Positions 37,860-49,084 of a stretch of DNA of 64,000 bases are shown here, one piece after another. A program made the translations under genes and the position numbers. The DNA is taken from the NCBI RefSeq assembly GCF_021917145.1, contig NC_061075.1:5107240-5171239 (forward strand), written 5' to 3'. The notes under the pieces are model-generated. The model did not search any database. It worked only from the letters and a program-made list of their open reading frames with translations, and was not told the origin of the DNA. This DNA is from Hypomesus transpacificus (taxonomy: Eukaryota > Chordata > Actinopteri > Osmeriformes > Osmeridae). Within the stretch, counting starts at the first letter, position 1. Each line of letters begins with the position of its first letter.

Positions 37860-40473
37860 AGGGGGCTATTCGTCGTAGCTCGCTAAGCAGTTTAGCGAGC
37901 TAATTTTCAGGCTAAGATAAAACACGCCCCGCTTTTTGGTTTGTGGAAGCAACCTTCGATAAATCACCATAGTAACATATCAATTAGCACTAACCTGCTC
38001 GAGAGCAGGCTAACGTAAGTGTATCTGGATAAGCTTGCACACCCACGGAAAATAATTGGCAGCACCCTTTTTGAGAGACCCAGCTGACCAAGGAGATATA
38101 TTCTAGTTCGATTAGCTTTCCATACCAATAGAGTTCTTCACGATCGCCAAGATCCTTTATTTCACACGGATGAGTTTGTGTTTGAGCGATATCGATTCAG
38201 CCGACAAGTATGGAGGATTATAGGGACCAAAACTAAATAAATAAATACTTGGATAAATAAATAATTATATAACACAAAGCTTAAATAAATGACACAAAAT
38301 ATATAAATGTTACATGTATTTGTGTGTATATATATATATGTTTACGTTTTCATGTGTTTACATTTATTCATTTATACTTACATTTATTCATTTATACTTA
38401 CATGTATTTATTTATACTTACATTTATGTATTTATACTTACATTTACCCACGGTGAAACTTCCTGCAGCAAAATAAATCTGTCGTCCCCCCGTCACCAAG
38501 TCAGGGGGCGGGTGTGCGACACTGCACGATGTGGTATAGATCCGATACCAAGGAGTAAATACAGGGCCAGTATTGCCAATACCGATACTTTGGGCTTAGA
38601 AAAGCAGTGGAGGGGCAAAGTGAGTTTGAGTGAAGTTAGACGGTGTTTGCACAACCAGTATGATGTAAAGGGAGTTGTGTACTCAGTGTGGAATGAAACT
38701 TAAGTATCGATCTTATCACGCTATCAATCAGGCTGTTGATACCAACGTTGGTATCGATAGTTGCCGGGTTTCCCAACCCGGCCACTGTCGGTCTTAAGAT
38801 CGATATTCCCACCCCTATGCTGTATCATCTTGCTGAGGATCGTGAACACATTTTCATTGATGTCTGTGTCAGTTAGGGCCAATATCATTCCTATAATTTC
38901 AGCGAAGCTCTCAATATGATGTAAAAAAAAGTGAACTGGCAGGTGCCTCCATGTCTTCAGCTTCCGCCAACATTTCGACCACTGTAGCATTCAATATTTC
39001 ATTCATTGAATCCGCACAAGGTGCTGCCACTTTGGAATAGTCAAAAGCAGTCGATTCAAGTTGAACCACCAATCAGAGGCTTTGACCCGCCCCCTGACTT
39101 TGTGACGGGGGGACGACAGATTTATTTTGCTGCAGGAAGTTTCACCGTGGATAAATGTAAGTATAAATACATAAATGTAAGTATAAATAAATAAATGTAA
39201 GTATAAATGAATAAATGTAAGTATAAATGAATAAATGTAAACACATGAAAATGTAAACATATATATATATACACACAAATACATGTAACATTTATATATT
39301 TTGTGTCATTTATTTAAGCTTTGTGTTATATAATTATTTATTTATCCAAGTATTTATATATTTAGTTTTGGCCCCTATAATCCTCCATAGACAAGGACTC
39401 ATTTATTTGCCAAACCTTTTCGGGCCGTAGCCTACATTGCAAATATCACACGCCGCAGCAAGTTTTAAGCTTATGCTGCTGTATGTGAATATGTAACGCT
39501 ATGTCTTATCTGTTGTGCCTGTGATTTTTATGTTTCACTGTGGGAGAGTGGGAAACGTCATATCGATTCCTTTTTATGTCTTGACGTGAAGAAGTTGACA
39601 ATAAAGCTATTTGAAACTTTTAATGTGCTTCAGACTCTGCATAGCCTTGAGGTTTTTCGCGTCAGGTATAGGCTACATTTTTATACAGTATAAGCGATGC
39701 AGAAAACATTGGCAAAGCCACAGCATGCGTTGCTGTAAGAAAAGTGTACTTGGCGCTTAACCAGCTGATGAATCAATTCATCATATTCCCTGGCCATGTC
39801 CCAGTCAATGAAATCAAAGAGGGATTTCCACATAGGCCTACATATATCCTCATAAGTGTCTATGAATTCGTATCAATTATATACTCTTTGGCCTTGTTTT
39901 TATACTTATTCTGAAAGAGTTGATATTATTTTCGCTAGCAAGATCTCATTCGATTATTAATTTCCATTGAGCCTACTCCCAGCAGGCACATTTAAAGAAA
40001 TGTGATCTGATTGATCGGGGTAATAAGGCACTAAAGATGAGCCTATACATTTGACCAAAATACGCATTTCGTTTATCGGCAATTTTATGGCCAAGCTGCC
40101 TTTCTTGCTCTGGCAGCGGTGGCGGTGTTTGACTTAGCCATAATAATATGCTTATTGTCTTCGTAAAGACTCATTATAATAGTTTGCTCATATGGCGAGA
40201 ATATCACCGCTCTCTCTTTCCTCTTTTCCGCCATCATACCGTTCACGGAGAAAATCACGGTTTTGGTGATCGACCTTTCCTGCCTTCTGAAGTAGGACGT
40301 GCTCGTGCACTTGCCCTGATAAGTTTAGCCTGATTGAAATTAACCACATGATTTGGATGCGGATCAGCCGTCGACGAACCGATATTTGCGGTTCTCACTT
40401 AGCTCGCTAATGTTAACGGGCTAAAGGGACAATTGATTAACTTAGCTTCAACCCTTACGACGAACGGGCCCCT
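37860..40473. mobile_element. 2.6 kb DNA transposon inserted in copy 3
   Basis: The terminal inverted repeats are imperfect: AGGGGGCTATTCGTCGTA on the left and TACGACGAACGGGCCCCT on the right. No transposase is recognised. The interior holds a long inverted repeat (38200-39390) and an AATAAAG-containing tail near 39598. Confidence 0.6.
38200..39390. repeat. long inverted repeat with TTTATACTTACAT arrays
   Basis: The left arm (about 38205-38515) matches in reverse the right arm (about 39085-39390). The arms include ACGTTTTCATGTGTTTACAT, tandem ATTTATACTTACATTT units and GTGAAACTTCCTGCAGCAAA. The 38520-39080 loop holds a further repeat rich in TATCGAT words. Confidence 0.85.
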
Positions 40474-40712
40474 GTTCTGTTGTTGGTCATGGCAACCCCG
40501 CCCCTGACGCAAGCGGTTCCTTATACGGACCAATCACAGCCAAGGGGTATCCGTAAACTGGCGGACTGACGGACAGATAGTCAGGAAAATCAGGAGGTGC
40601 ACGTGGAGCTCTCCGAGGGGCTCTCCGAGGGCACGGAGAGGGAGTTCCTTGACGGAGAGGGCATTCGCTGTGTGAGTGTCTGTATAAACGCAGAACTATA
40701 AATTGGCCTTTA

Positions 40713-40795
40713 GGCCGAATACGCACAGATACAGACGGATAGACTTCGTTTATGGTTCTCTGTAGGCTGTGGGTGCTGAAAACAATTCAGTTGGT
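40713..40795. mobile_element. ISL2EU-like terminal fragment
   Basis: AGGCCGAATACGCACAGATA through GGCTGTGGGTGCTGAAAACA repeats the left terminus of the 41340 copy; the rest is missing. Confidence 0.5.
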
Positions 40796-41339
40796 GTGTG
40801 CGTGAAGATAAAGCTTTGGTCAGCTTTGGGTCAATGGTTAAGAAACGGTTGACATTTCAAGGTGAAATTGCATGAAATTGTGCATGGTATTTCAGAATGG
40901 TATCATCTTGTTTAACTAAAAAGATAATCAAAATTATGACAGGACAAAAGATAATGGCTGGATTCCAACCTACTACCTTATACTTTACAGGTCACCATCC
41001 AAAGAGCTATTCTCAGTGTTGAATAGTGTCATGTTCAGTAACTGTCTAAAAAAGTAAGCTGTTTCTCCTGTGGTAAGCCTTGTTAGAAAAGTTAAAACTG
41101 CTTGTACATTTCCTATAAAAACGGGACAACGGGATGACTGGGTTGCTGCTGTAAAGCATAACTCACTGATAGTTTTTTTAAAAGGTTGTTTGGAGTGCCA
41201 TAACTTGTCATGGAAGGGAATTTCAAATCATGCCTAGCATCAGTGGGATGTGTCTTAGCTTAGGTTACTGAAATGAATTGGTGAAAGAGGCAAGGGATCC
41301 ACCTGAACAATCAATTTACTTCATTAGAAATAACCATTA

Positions 41340-41975
41340 AGGCCGAAATATGCTTCTGCGTCTCCGTTTACGGACGGATACGCACGGATACGCACGGTTC
41401 TTCGTAGGTTGTGGGTGCTGAAAACAATTCACCGCCAGAAGAGTAGGTGGCGCAACGTTTTTTTGTTTAGACGTCGTTGAGTGTTTATTTACCTAGGTTA
41501 CCGAGAAGTTGGAGCAAATTTACAAATTAGTCATTTTATCAATAAAGTACACACATTTTCAGCAACTACACTGCCCATTGCTCATCACATTTTAATTCAG
41601 ATGCTCATTTACATGTACCGTTTACCTGGAATATGAATTGTAAAAACTTTACAAGCAATGGCGGTCAAAGGATTCTGTTCGTCCTGCTATCACGGCGCCC
41701 CCGCCCCTGACGTAAGCGGTACTTATTACTGACCAATCACAGCCAAGCCCCGTAGCTCCCCCGTAGCTCCCCCGTAGCTCCCCCGTAGCTCCCCCGTAGC
41801 TCCCCCGTAGCCCCCCCGTAGCGCTACGACGGACAGTTAGAAAATTCAGGCGGTGCACGTCAAGCTCTCCGGGGCTCTCCGAGGGCTGACGGAGAGTTCG
41901 TAGAGGGCGTTCCACGGAGACGAGGGCGTTCCCATGTGTCAGTTTTTCGAAACACGCAGAGGCATATATCGGCCT
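41340..41975. mobile_element. ISL2EU/Harbinger-like MITE, best-preserved copy
   Basis: The ends are AGGCCGAAATATGC and the inverse GCATATATCGGCCT, with TTA flanking both sides (41337-41339 and 41976-41978). 636 bp and non-coding. Contains the CGTAGCTCCCC minisatellite. Confidence 0.8.
41748..41823. repeat. 11 bp minisatellite CCCCCGTAGCT
   Basis: About seven tandem copies, the last one altered. Confidence 0.95.
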
Positions 41976-41978
41976 TTA

Positions 41979-42287
41979 GAATTATCTCTACCATGCGTAG
42001 ACTACAAGTAGCTAGCTACTGTAATGAACCTGGCTTGTTTAGCAGAGATTTACACGTTCTCGCTAAACAGATGATCGGAGTGTTGTGATGGGCTCAAATA
42101 AACACGCATTGCTATGTTTTACAACCAGAGGATTGATCAGAAAACAAAACCGTTTTGTCAGGATAAAAAATTATGCCTCTGACTAGTTTGGAACCTAAAA
42201 CCCTTTGCTTACCAGCACAACATCTAAGCCAATAGAGCCTTTCCCAGACATGGAATACACAAAGATCAGTAACTGCATTATAAAAAC
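41979..42287. other. unassigned DNA between transposons and U4 array
   Basis: AT-rich; no gene, RNA or repeat is recognised. The array's homology starts abruptly at 42288. Confidence 0.6.
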
Positions 42288-42376
42288 GCTGAACCACCAA
42301 ACCTACCTCTGTGCCAGAGAGCGCCGGGCGGCACAGCAGCTGAATCACCTGGGATCATTGCCAAAACACGGACACA

Positions 42377-42389
42377 CTGTCTTTCATAC
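42377..42389 (-). terminator. candidate 3' box of the U4 gene
   Basis: GTATGAAAGACAG (GTGTGAAAGACAG in most units) begins about 6 bp after the U4 3' end. It resembles the snRNA 3'-end-formation box GTTTN0-3AAARNNAGA. Confidence 0.6.
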
Positions 42390-42394
42390 CGACG

Positions 42395-42540
42395 TCAGCC
42401 TCCGTGGAGGCGATAAAAAATTGTCAAGGCTGGCTATATTTCAAGCCAATCCTGACGGGGTATTGGGTTAAGTTTTCAACCAGCAATAATCACGTCTCAG
42501 CTGGACTTCATAGACTACGATATTGCCTCTGCGAAAGGAT
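42395..42540 (-). ncRNA. U4: U4 snRNA, copy 1 (array edge, altered Sm site)
   Basis: U4 is the spliceosomal RNA that pairs with U6 in the tri-snRNP and keeps it inactive until spliceosome activation. Read on the minus strand from 42540, it starts ATCCTTTCGCAG (U6 stem II partner) and continues with the kink-turn stem-loop (nt 20-52), GATTATTGCTGGTTGAAAAC (stem I region), AACCCAATACCCCG, a central hairpin with loop TTGAAATATAG, the Sm site and a terminal hairpin. In this edge copy the Sm site reads AATTTTTTA instead of the AATTTTTGA of all other copies. Confidence 0.9.
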
Positions 42541-42581
42541 AGCCAACCAAGCAAGAGGGAATTCGGCCTGGTGTAGGAGCT

Positions 42582-42602
42582 CAGCCGAGCCATGGACGGT
42601 GT
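42582..42602 (-). promoter_or_regulatory. candidate proximal sequence element (PSE)
   Basis: On the minus strand, CTACACCAGGCCGAATTCCC lies about 40-60 bp upstream of the U4 start and keeps a CACC..GAAT spacing like vertebrate PSEs. There is no TATA box at -25, which fits a Pol II snRNA gene. The match is loose. Confidence 0.45.
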
Positions 42603-42785
42603 CCCGTTCTTGGATTCAAGCCTATGTTCAGGACCAATTTAGGATCGAGCGTGTTGGCGCATTCTTTCAAAATGCCTTGGATGTTACGGAAAGTATTGAG
42701 GAAAAGAGCGGGTGGGTGAGCTTTGGTGGGTGAGCTTTGTTGGACTTTTGCGGAGCCCATCCTGAAGCATGACGCTAGTGCGAGA

Positions 42786-42804
42786 GCAAGGCATTGTGGG
42801 TAAT
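42786..42804 (-). promoter_or_regulatory. STAF/ZNF143 (SPH) element, distal sequence element of the U4 unit
   Basis: Read on the minus strand: TTACCCACAATGCCTTGCTC, which fits the STAF/ZNF143 consensus core CCCANAATGC. It lies about 246-264 bp upstream of the copy 1 start, the usual place for an snRNA DSE. It repeats in the units; some have TCCCCACAATG instead. A reversed CCAAT box (GATTGG) lies 40 bp nearer the gene in most units. Confidence 0.75.
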
Positions 42805-42975
42805 ATGCTGCAACGGTGCCTGCTGAGGCCAAGCGTGCTGGGGAACTGTAAGGGTTCACGGGCCTCACGCTGAACCACCAAACCTACCTCTGTGCCAGAG
42901 AGCGCCGGGCGGCACAGCGGCTGAATCACCTGGGATCATTGCCAAAACACGGACGCACTGTCTTTCACACCGACG

Positions 42976-43121
42976 TCAGCCTCCGTGGAGGCGATCAAAA
43001 ATTGTCAAGACTGGCTATATTTCAAGCCAATCCTGACGGGGTATTGGGTTAAGTTTTCAACCAGCAATAATCACGTCTCAGCTGGACTTCATAGACTACG
43101 ATATTGCCTCTGCGAAAGGAT
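42976..43121 (-). ncRNA. U4: U4 snRNA, copy 2
   Basis: Complete; Sm site AATTTTTGA. Carries CAGTCTTG instead of CAGCCTTG in the central stem, which turns a G-C pair into G-U. Confidence 0.93.
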
Positions 43122-43556
43122 AGCTAACCAAGCAAGAGGGAATTCGGCCTGGTGTAGGAGCTCAGCCGAGCCATGGACGGTGTCCCGTTCTTGGATTCAA
43201 GCCTATGTTCAGGACCAATTTAGGATCGAGCGTGTTGGCGCATTCTTTCAAAATGCCTTGGATGTTACGGAAAGTATTGAGCAAAAGAGCGGGTGGGTGA
43301 GCTTTGGTGGGTGAGCTTTGTTGGACTTTTGCGGAGCCAATCCTGAAGCATGACGCTAGTGCGAGAGCAAGGCATTGTGGGTAATATGCTGCAACGGTGC
43401 CTGCTGAGGCCAAGCGTGCTGGGGAACTGTAAGGGTTCACGGGCCTCACGCTGAACCACCAAACCTACCTCTGTGCCAGAGAGCGCCGGGCGGCACAGCG
43501 GCTGAATCACCTGGGATCATTGCCAAAACACGGACGCACTGTCTTTCACACCGACG

Positions 43557-43702
43557 TCTGCCTCCGTGGAGGCGATCAAAAATTGTCAAGGCTGGCTATA
43601 TTTCAAGCCAATCCTGACGGGGTATTGGGTTAAGTTTTCAACCAGCAATAATCACGTCTCAGCTGGACTTCATAGACTACGATATTGCCTCTGCGAAAGG
43701 AT
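43557..43702 (-). ncRNA. U4: U4 snRNA, copy 3
   Basis: Complete; matches the array consensus except GGCAGA at the 3' end. Confidence 0.93.
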
Positions 43703-44137
43703 AGCCAACCAAGCAAGAGGGAATTCGGCCTGGTGTAGGAGCTCAGCCGAGCCATGGACGGTGTCCCGTTCTTGGATTCAAGCCTATGTTCAGGACCAAT
43801 TTAGGATCGAGCGTGTTGGCGCATTCTTTCAAAATGCCTTGGATGTTACGGAAAGTATTGAGCAAAAGAGCGGGTGTGTGAGCTTTGGTGGGTGAGCTTT
43901 GTTGGACTTTTGCGGAGCCAATCCTGAAGCATGACGCTAGTGCGAGAGCAAGGCATTGTGGGTAATATGCTGCAACGGTGCCTGCTGAGGCCAAGCGTGC
44001 TGGGGAACTGTAAGGGTTCACGGGCCTCACGCTGAACCACCAAACCTACCTCTGTGCCAGAGAGTGCCGGGCGGCACAGCGGCTGAATCACCTGGGATCA
44101 TTGCCAAAACACGGACGCACTGTCTTTCACACCGACG

Positions 44138-44283
44138 TCAGCCTCCGTGGAGGCGATCAAAAATTGTCAAGACTGGCTATATTTCAAGCCAATCCTGACG
44201 GGGTATTGGGTTAAGTTTTCAACCAGCAATAATCACGTCTCAGCTGGACTTCATAGACTACGATATTGCCTCTGCGAAAGGAT
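44138..44283 (-). ncRNA. U4: U4 snRNA, copy 4
   Basis: Complete; the CAGTCTTG variant. Its upstream region is cut by the LINE junction at about 44507, which removes its STAF-site DSE. Confidence 0.9.
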
Positions 44284-44507
44284 AGCTAACCAAGCAAGAG
44301 GGAATTCGGCCTGGTGTAGGAGCTCAGCCGAGCCATGGACGGTGTCCCGTTCTTGGATTCAAGCCTATGTTCAGGACCAATTTAGGATCGAGCGTGTTGG
44401 CGCATTCTTTCAAAATGCCTTGGATGTTACGGAAAGTATTAAGCAAAAGAGCGGGTGGGTGAGCTTTGGTGGGTGAGCTTTGTTGGACTTTTGCGGAGCC
44501 CATCCTG

Positions 44508-46659
44508 GAGGCACTTCCTCCAGTTGAGGGCCCCGCTCCCCTCCACCGCGAAGTCCACCCCGAGGACCCTCATGGGCCCCGGGCACGGAGACAGGCCGCC
44601 CACACCGTCCTCCCTCCCCACCCACGGCCCAAAAAACTTTATGCAGGACTTCCCCAGGTTGACCCTGGCCCCCGACACCTCCCCGAACCGACCCAACAGC
44701 TCCACCACCCTCCTCACCGACCCCTCCGACGTGAGGAAAAGGGTCATGTCGTCTGCGTACAGGGAGATCCGCAGCTCCTCCGGGCCCCCACCAGGCAGAC
44801 GCAGGCCCGCCACCCCCGCGTCCACCCTGATGGCCTCCGCCAGTGGCTCCAGATACATTATGAACAGCAGGGGAGACAAAGGGCACCCCTGCCGGACCCC
44901 CGACAGCTGCGGCACCACCTCCCCCAAGTGCCCGTTCACCGCCACCCTGCTGCCCACCCCCGTGTACAGAACCCCCACCCACCGCAAAAACCGAGGCCCA
45001 AAACCCACCCTCTCCATCGCCGAAAACAAAAACCCGTGATCCACCCTGTCGAACGCCTTCTCCATATCCAGGCCCACCAGCATCAGGTGGACCCCCCGCT
45101 CCCTCACCCAGTGCAGGCAGTCCCGGACCAGGCCCGTGTTAAAGTGGACCCTGCGCCCCTCCACTCCGCACGTCTGGTCCATGTGGACCACGTGTGGCAG
45201 CGCCGCCCGGAGCCTCCGCGCCACCACCCTGGCCAGGATTTTGTAGTCCGCGCAGAGCAGAGTGATGGGCCGGTAGTTGCCCATCAGTTCCGGGTCCCCT
45301 TTTTTGAAGAGGAGGCTGAGGACCCCCACCCGCATGGTGGCCCCCAGAAGTCCCCCCTCCAGCGCCGCCGCCAGCACCTCCACCAGGTCCGGTCCCAGGA
45401 TCCCCCAGAAGGCAACGAAAAACTCCCGGGGCAGGCCGTCGAGCCCGGGCACCTTCCCCGCCGGCAGTCCCCGCATGGCCTCCTCCACCTCCGCCAGGGA
45501 CAGAGGCCGCTCGAGGTCCTCCGCCACCCCTGCCGGCACCCTCCCGGGCAGGCCCCCCACAAAGCGGTCAGCCCCCTCCCTGTCCACCCCCCGCAGTCCG
45601 AAGGCCTCCCTATAGTGGGCGGTCGCCACCCCCACCATCCCCTTGGGGTCAGTGACCCGGGCCCCGTCCTCCGCCCGCAGTCCCGGGATGACGCTGCGCG
45701 CCCTGGCTGCCCGGACCTGGCGGAAAAAGAAGGCCCCGGACACCTCCCCCAACTCGAAAGCGTCCGCCCGGCTCCGGAAGAGGAAGGCCTCGGCCCTGGC
45801 CCGGAAGTAGGAGGCCAGCCTCCCCTTGACCACCTCCATGCCCTCCATGTCCGTCCCCTCCCCACGGTTCTCCGCTGCCAGCAGGTGGGACAAGGCCCTC
45901 TGGAGGCCGGACAGCTCCGCTCTCTCCGCCCGCGCTCTCCCAGCTCGGTAGTCCGTGGCCAGGGTCCGGGTGTGGACCTTGACGGCTTCCCACCAGTCCA
46001 CCACAGACCCAAAGTAGGGCTTGAGGGAGGCCCAGACCTCATAGTGGTCCCCGAAACAGATCCGACTGCGGTCCCCCCGTGAGTTGCCCCACGTGTAACC
46101 CTCCCCCCTTGCGTGCACAGCCCTATAACAGTCCTGCAACAAAAAACCCCCCACCACATCCCGTACATGTTGCGCCGTGAAATCCCCCTCCCTATCCAAA
46201 GAAACATTAAAGTCCCCACCCAACACCAAAACCCTATCCGTGACACAAACATCCGCCAGCGCCAACAACACCCCCTTGCGCTCCCGACGATGGGCCGGAG
46301 CATACACGTTGATAAAACGAAAAGAAACCCCCCTCCACGCCGCATCCACCACCAAAACCCTCCCCTGGACCACAGAAAAACTCCCCGACACCCTGAAATC
46401 CCGGTCCCCAAACAAAATACCCACCCCCGAGGAATGCACCCCCCCCACACCCCAGCAGGACTCCCCCCACACCCCAGCAGGACTCCCCCCTCCCCCAGCC
46501 CCGTTGGAAAACCCCCACATCCCTCCCGTCCCTCAAGTGAGCCTCCTGCACAAAGCACACGTGAAAAGACACCCCCCCCAGATACAAAAACACCCCCGCC
46601 CTCTTCACAGCCCCTTGCATCCCCCGGACATTAACGGTACAAACAATAAAGTCACCCAT
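44508..46659 (-). pseudogene. LINE copy A ORF2 (endonuclease-RT), truncated
   Basis: Starts ATGGGTGACTTT, overlapping the ORF1 stop. It has the endonuclease blocks NVRG, QEAH and GGDFNVSLD. It lacks the 57-codon stretch that in copy B holds the SDHH catalytic motif; the deletion is in frame. The RT blocks FKKGDPELMGNYRPITLL, GLDMEKAFDRVDH, GVRQGCPLSPLLF and YADDM are present. A small direct duplication (CCCAGCAGGACTCC) near 46447-46490 also breaks the frame. It ends in spacer DNA after LNWRKCL. Confidence 0.9.
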
Positions 46660-47247
46660 CGGGAAGCTTGTCCATGAAGTCCAAGCCTGTCTCAGGCGCC
46701 GAAGAGTCGGGGTAGTCCACAATGGCGAGACCTGCGTTCGGCGACAGCAGCTCCGGGAGGGAGCCCGCCAGGCTCAGGGGCGACTCCGGCACTGGCTCCC
46801 GGACCGGGAGCCGCCGCCGGACCGGGAGCCGCCGCCGGACCGGGAGCCGCCGCCGGACCGGGAGCCGCCGCCGGACCGGGAGCCGCCGCCGGACCGGGAG
46901 CCGCCGCCCAGTACTGCCTCCGGGCAGCCCAGATCCCGTATCCGTCCCGCAGGTAGCGTACCTGGGGGTCCACCTTGCCATACTTCCCCAGGAAGCCCGC
47001 AATCGTTGCGTCCCCCACGTACGGGTTGTAGACCAGCACCCCTGGAGACGGAGAGCTCGTAGCCCCCCTCCGCCAGGTTAAACTGTAGGCAAAAAAACTC
47101 CGCCGGAGCCAACCCCAAGGCCCCCATGACCACCTTCCGGATGAACCAGTCCCGGTCCCCAACTCCAAAACCCTCCTCCGTTGAAGAAAAACGCAACGTG
47201 TTGCGCAGGCCGGCCCCAGCCGCCTGAGAAGAACTCCTCCCAGCCAT
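46652..47247 (-). pseudogene. LINE copy A ORF1, internally deleted
   Basis: Starts MAGRSSSQAAGAGLRNTLRF and continues through DWFIRKVVMGALGLAPAEFF. A frame break near 47050 precedes VYNPYVGDATIAGFLGKYG. All three zinc knuckles are gone. In their place is a six-copy 18 bp repeat (46801-46908) that encodes Pro/Gly/Ala runs. It ends LPDG-stop, overlapping ORF2. Confidence 0.8.
46801..46908. repeat. 18 bp minisatellite inside LINE ORF1
   Basis: Six copies of GGACCGGGAGCCGCCGCC. Copy B has only about two at 56373-56408, so the repeat expanded in copy A or is variable between copies. Confidence 0.95.
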
Positions 47248-47434
47248 CGTGCACTGGAGGTCAAAAAAAAGACTGCCCAAAAAACCCTGAGAAAAACTAA
47301 AACGCAAGACTAGAGGAGGGCCCCATACACCGCACGACACCTCCTCATCCGCCCCCCCTTAACAGCGAAAACCCCCGAAAAAACGCCAAACGCCACGATC
47401 GTCGGTCGCCGTCCTTCCTCCTGTTGCTCCGTCC
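47248..47434 (-). other. LINE 5' untranslated region
   Basis: 187 bp between the U4 junction and the ORF1 start codon; the only copy of the LINE 5' end in the window. Confidence 0.75.
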
Positions 47435-47487
47435 AATCACGTCTCAGCTAGACTTCATAGACTACGATATTGCCTCTGCGAAAGGAT
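47435..47487 (-). ncRNA. U4: U4 snRNA, 5' part only (nt 1-53), cut by LINE copy A
   Basis: Reads normally from ATCCTTTCGCAG to GACGTGATT, then passes into the LINE 5' end. Carries C38T in the kink-turn loop. It cannot make a whole U4. Confidence 0.92.
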
Positions 47488-47922
47488 AGCCAACCAAGCA
47501 AGAGGGAATTCGGCCTGGTGTAGGAGCTCAGCCGAGCCATGGACGGTGTCCCGTTCTTGGATTCAAGCCTATGTTCAGGACCAATTTAGGATCGAGCGTG
47601 TTGGCGCATTCTTTCAAAATGCCTTGGATGTTACGGAAAGTATTGAGCAAAAGAGCAGGTGGATGAGCTTTGGTGGGTGAGCTTTGTTGGATTTTTGCGG
47701 AGCCAATCCTGAAGCATGACGCTAGTGCGAGAGCAAGGCATTGTGTGTAATATGCTGCAACGGTGCCTTCTGAGGCCAAGCGTGCTGGGGAACTGTAAGG
47801 GTTCACGGGCCTCACGCTGAACCACCAAACCTACCTCTGTGCCAGAGAGCGCCGGGCGGCACAGCGGCTGAATCACCTGGGATCATTGCCAAAACACGGA
47901 CGCACTGTCTTTCATACCGACG

Positions 47923-48068
47923 TCAGCCTCCGTGGAGGCGATCAAAAATTGTCAAGGCTGGCTATATTTCAAGCCAATCCTGACGGGGTATTGGGTTAAG
48001 TTTTCAACCAGCAATAATCACGTCTCAGCTGGACTTCATAGACTACGATATTGCCTCTGCGAAAGGAT
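47923..48068 (-). ncRNA. U4: U4 snRNA, copy 5
   Basis: Complete; array consensus. Confidence 0.93.
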
Positions 48069-48503
48069 AGCCAACCAAGCAAGAGGGAATTCGGCCTGGT
48101 GTAGGAGCTCAGCCGAGCCATGGACGGTGTCCCGTTCTTGGATTCAAGCCTATGTTCAGGACCAATTTAGGATCGAGCGTGTTGGCGCATTCTTTCAAAA
48201 TGCCTTGGATGTTACGGAAAGTATTGAGCAAAAGAGCGGGTGGGTGAGCTTTGGTGGGTGTGCTTTGTTGGACTTTTGCGGAGCCCATCCTGAAGCATGA
48301 CGCTAGTGCGAGAGCAAGGCATTGTGGGTAATATGCTGCAACGGTGCCTGCTGAGGCCAAGCGTGCTGGGGAACTGTAAGGGTTCACGGGCCTCACGCTG
48401 AACCACCAAACCTACCTCTGTGCCAGAGAGCGCCGGGCGGCACAGCGGCTGAATCACCTGGGATCATTGCCAAAACACGGACGCACTGTCTTTCACACCG
48501 ACG

Positions 48504-48649
48504 TCTGCCTCCGTGGAGGCGATCAAAAATTGTCAAGGCTGGCTATATTTCAAGCCAATCCTGACGGGGTATTGGGTTAAGTTTTCAACCAGCAATAATC
48601 ACATCTCAGCTGGACTTCATAGACTACGAAATTGCCTCTGTGAAAGGAT
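48504..48649 (-). ncRNA. U4: U4 snRNA, copy 6 (several changes)
   Basis: Complete but carries G9A (CTTTCACAG, weakening U6 stem II), A20T at the base of the 5' stem, and C47T, which makes a G-U pair in the kink-turn stem. Confidence 0.9.
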
Positions 48650-49084
48650 AGCCAACCAAGCAAGAGGGAATTCGGCCTGGTGTAGGAGCTCAGCCGAGCC
48701 ATGGACGGTGTCCCGTTCTTGGATTCAAGCCTATGTTCAGGACCAATTTAGGATTGAGCGTGTTGGCGCATTCTTTCAAAATGCCTTGGATGTTACGGAA
48801 AGTATTGAGCAAAAGAGCGGGTGGGTGAGCTTTGGTGGGTGAGCTTTGTTGGACTTTTGCGGAGCCAATCCTGAAGCATGACGCTAGTGCGAGAGCAAGG
48901 CATTGTGGGGAATATGCTGCAACGGTGCCTGCTGAGGCCAAGCGTGCTGGGGAACTGTAAGGGTTCACGGGCCTCACGCTTAACCACCAAACCTACCTCT
49001 GTGCCAGAGAGCGCCGGGCGGCACAGCGGCTGAATCACCTGGGATCAATGCCAAAACACGGACGCACTGTCTTTCACACCGACG

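Larger units (their letters stand above)
37557..40712. mobile_element. ISL2EU/Harbinger-like element, copy 3, split by a 2.6 kb insert
   Basis: The left part (37557-37859) and right part (40474-40712) line up with the two halves of the copy at 41340-41975. The shared blocks are CAATTCACCGCCAGAA, GCGGTCAAAGGATTC, CCGCCCCTGACG and AGCTCTCCGAGGGG. The insert lies between GGATTC and GTTCTGTTG. Confidence 0.65.
44508..47434 (-). mobile_element. Tx1-clade LINE copy A: genuine 5' end, 3' part missing
   Basis: A GC-rich non-LTR retrotransposon in the same orientation as the U4 genes. The 5' end (47434, GGACGGAGCAACAGG) joins U4 nt 53. The other end joins spacer DNA of the unit near the CCAAT box, in the middle of ORF2. 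Loss of the 3' end is the reverse of normal LINE 5' truncation and points to later recombination or deletion. It is nearly identical to copy B where they overlap, so it is young. It also has an in-frame 171 bp deletion in the endonuclease and a large internal deletion in ORF1. Confidence 0.9.

Noticed and set aside
42395-42540. Minor-spliceosome U4atac
   Set aside because: The 5' end, the AACCCAATACCCCG block and the central hairpin match major U4, not U4atac.
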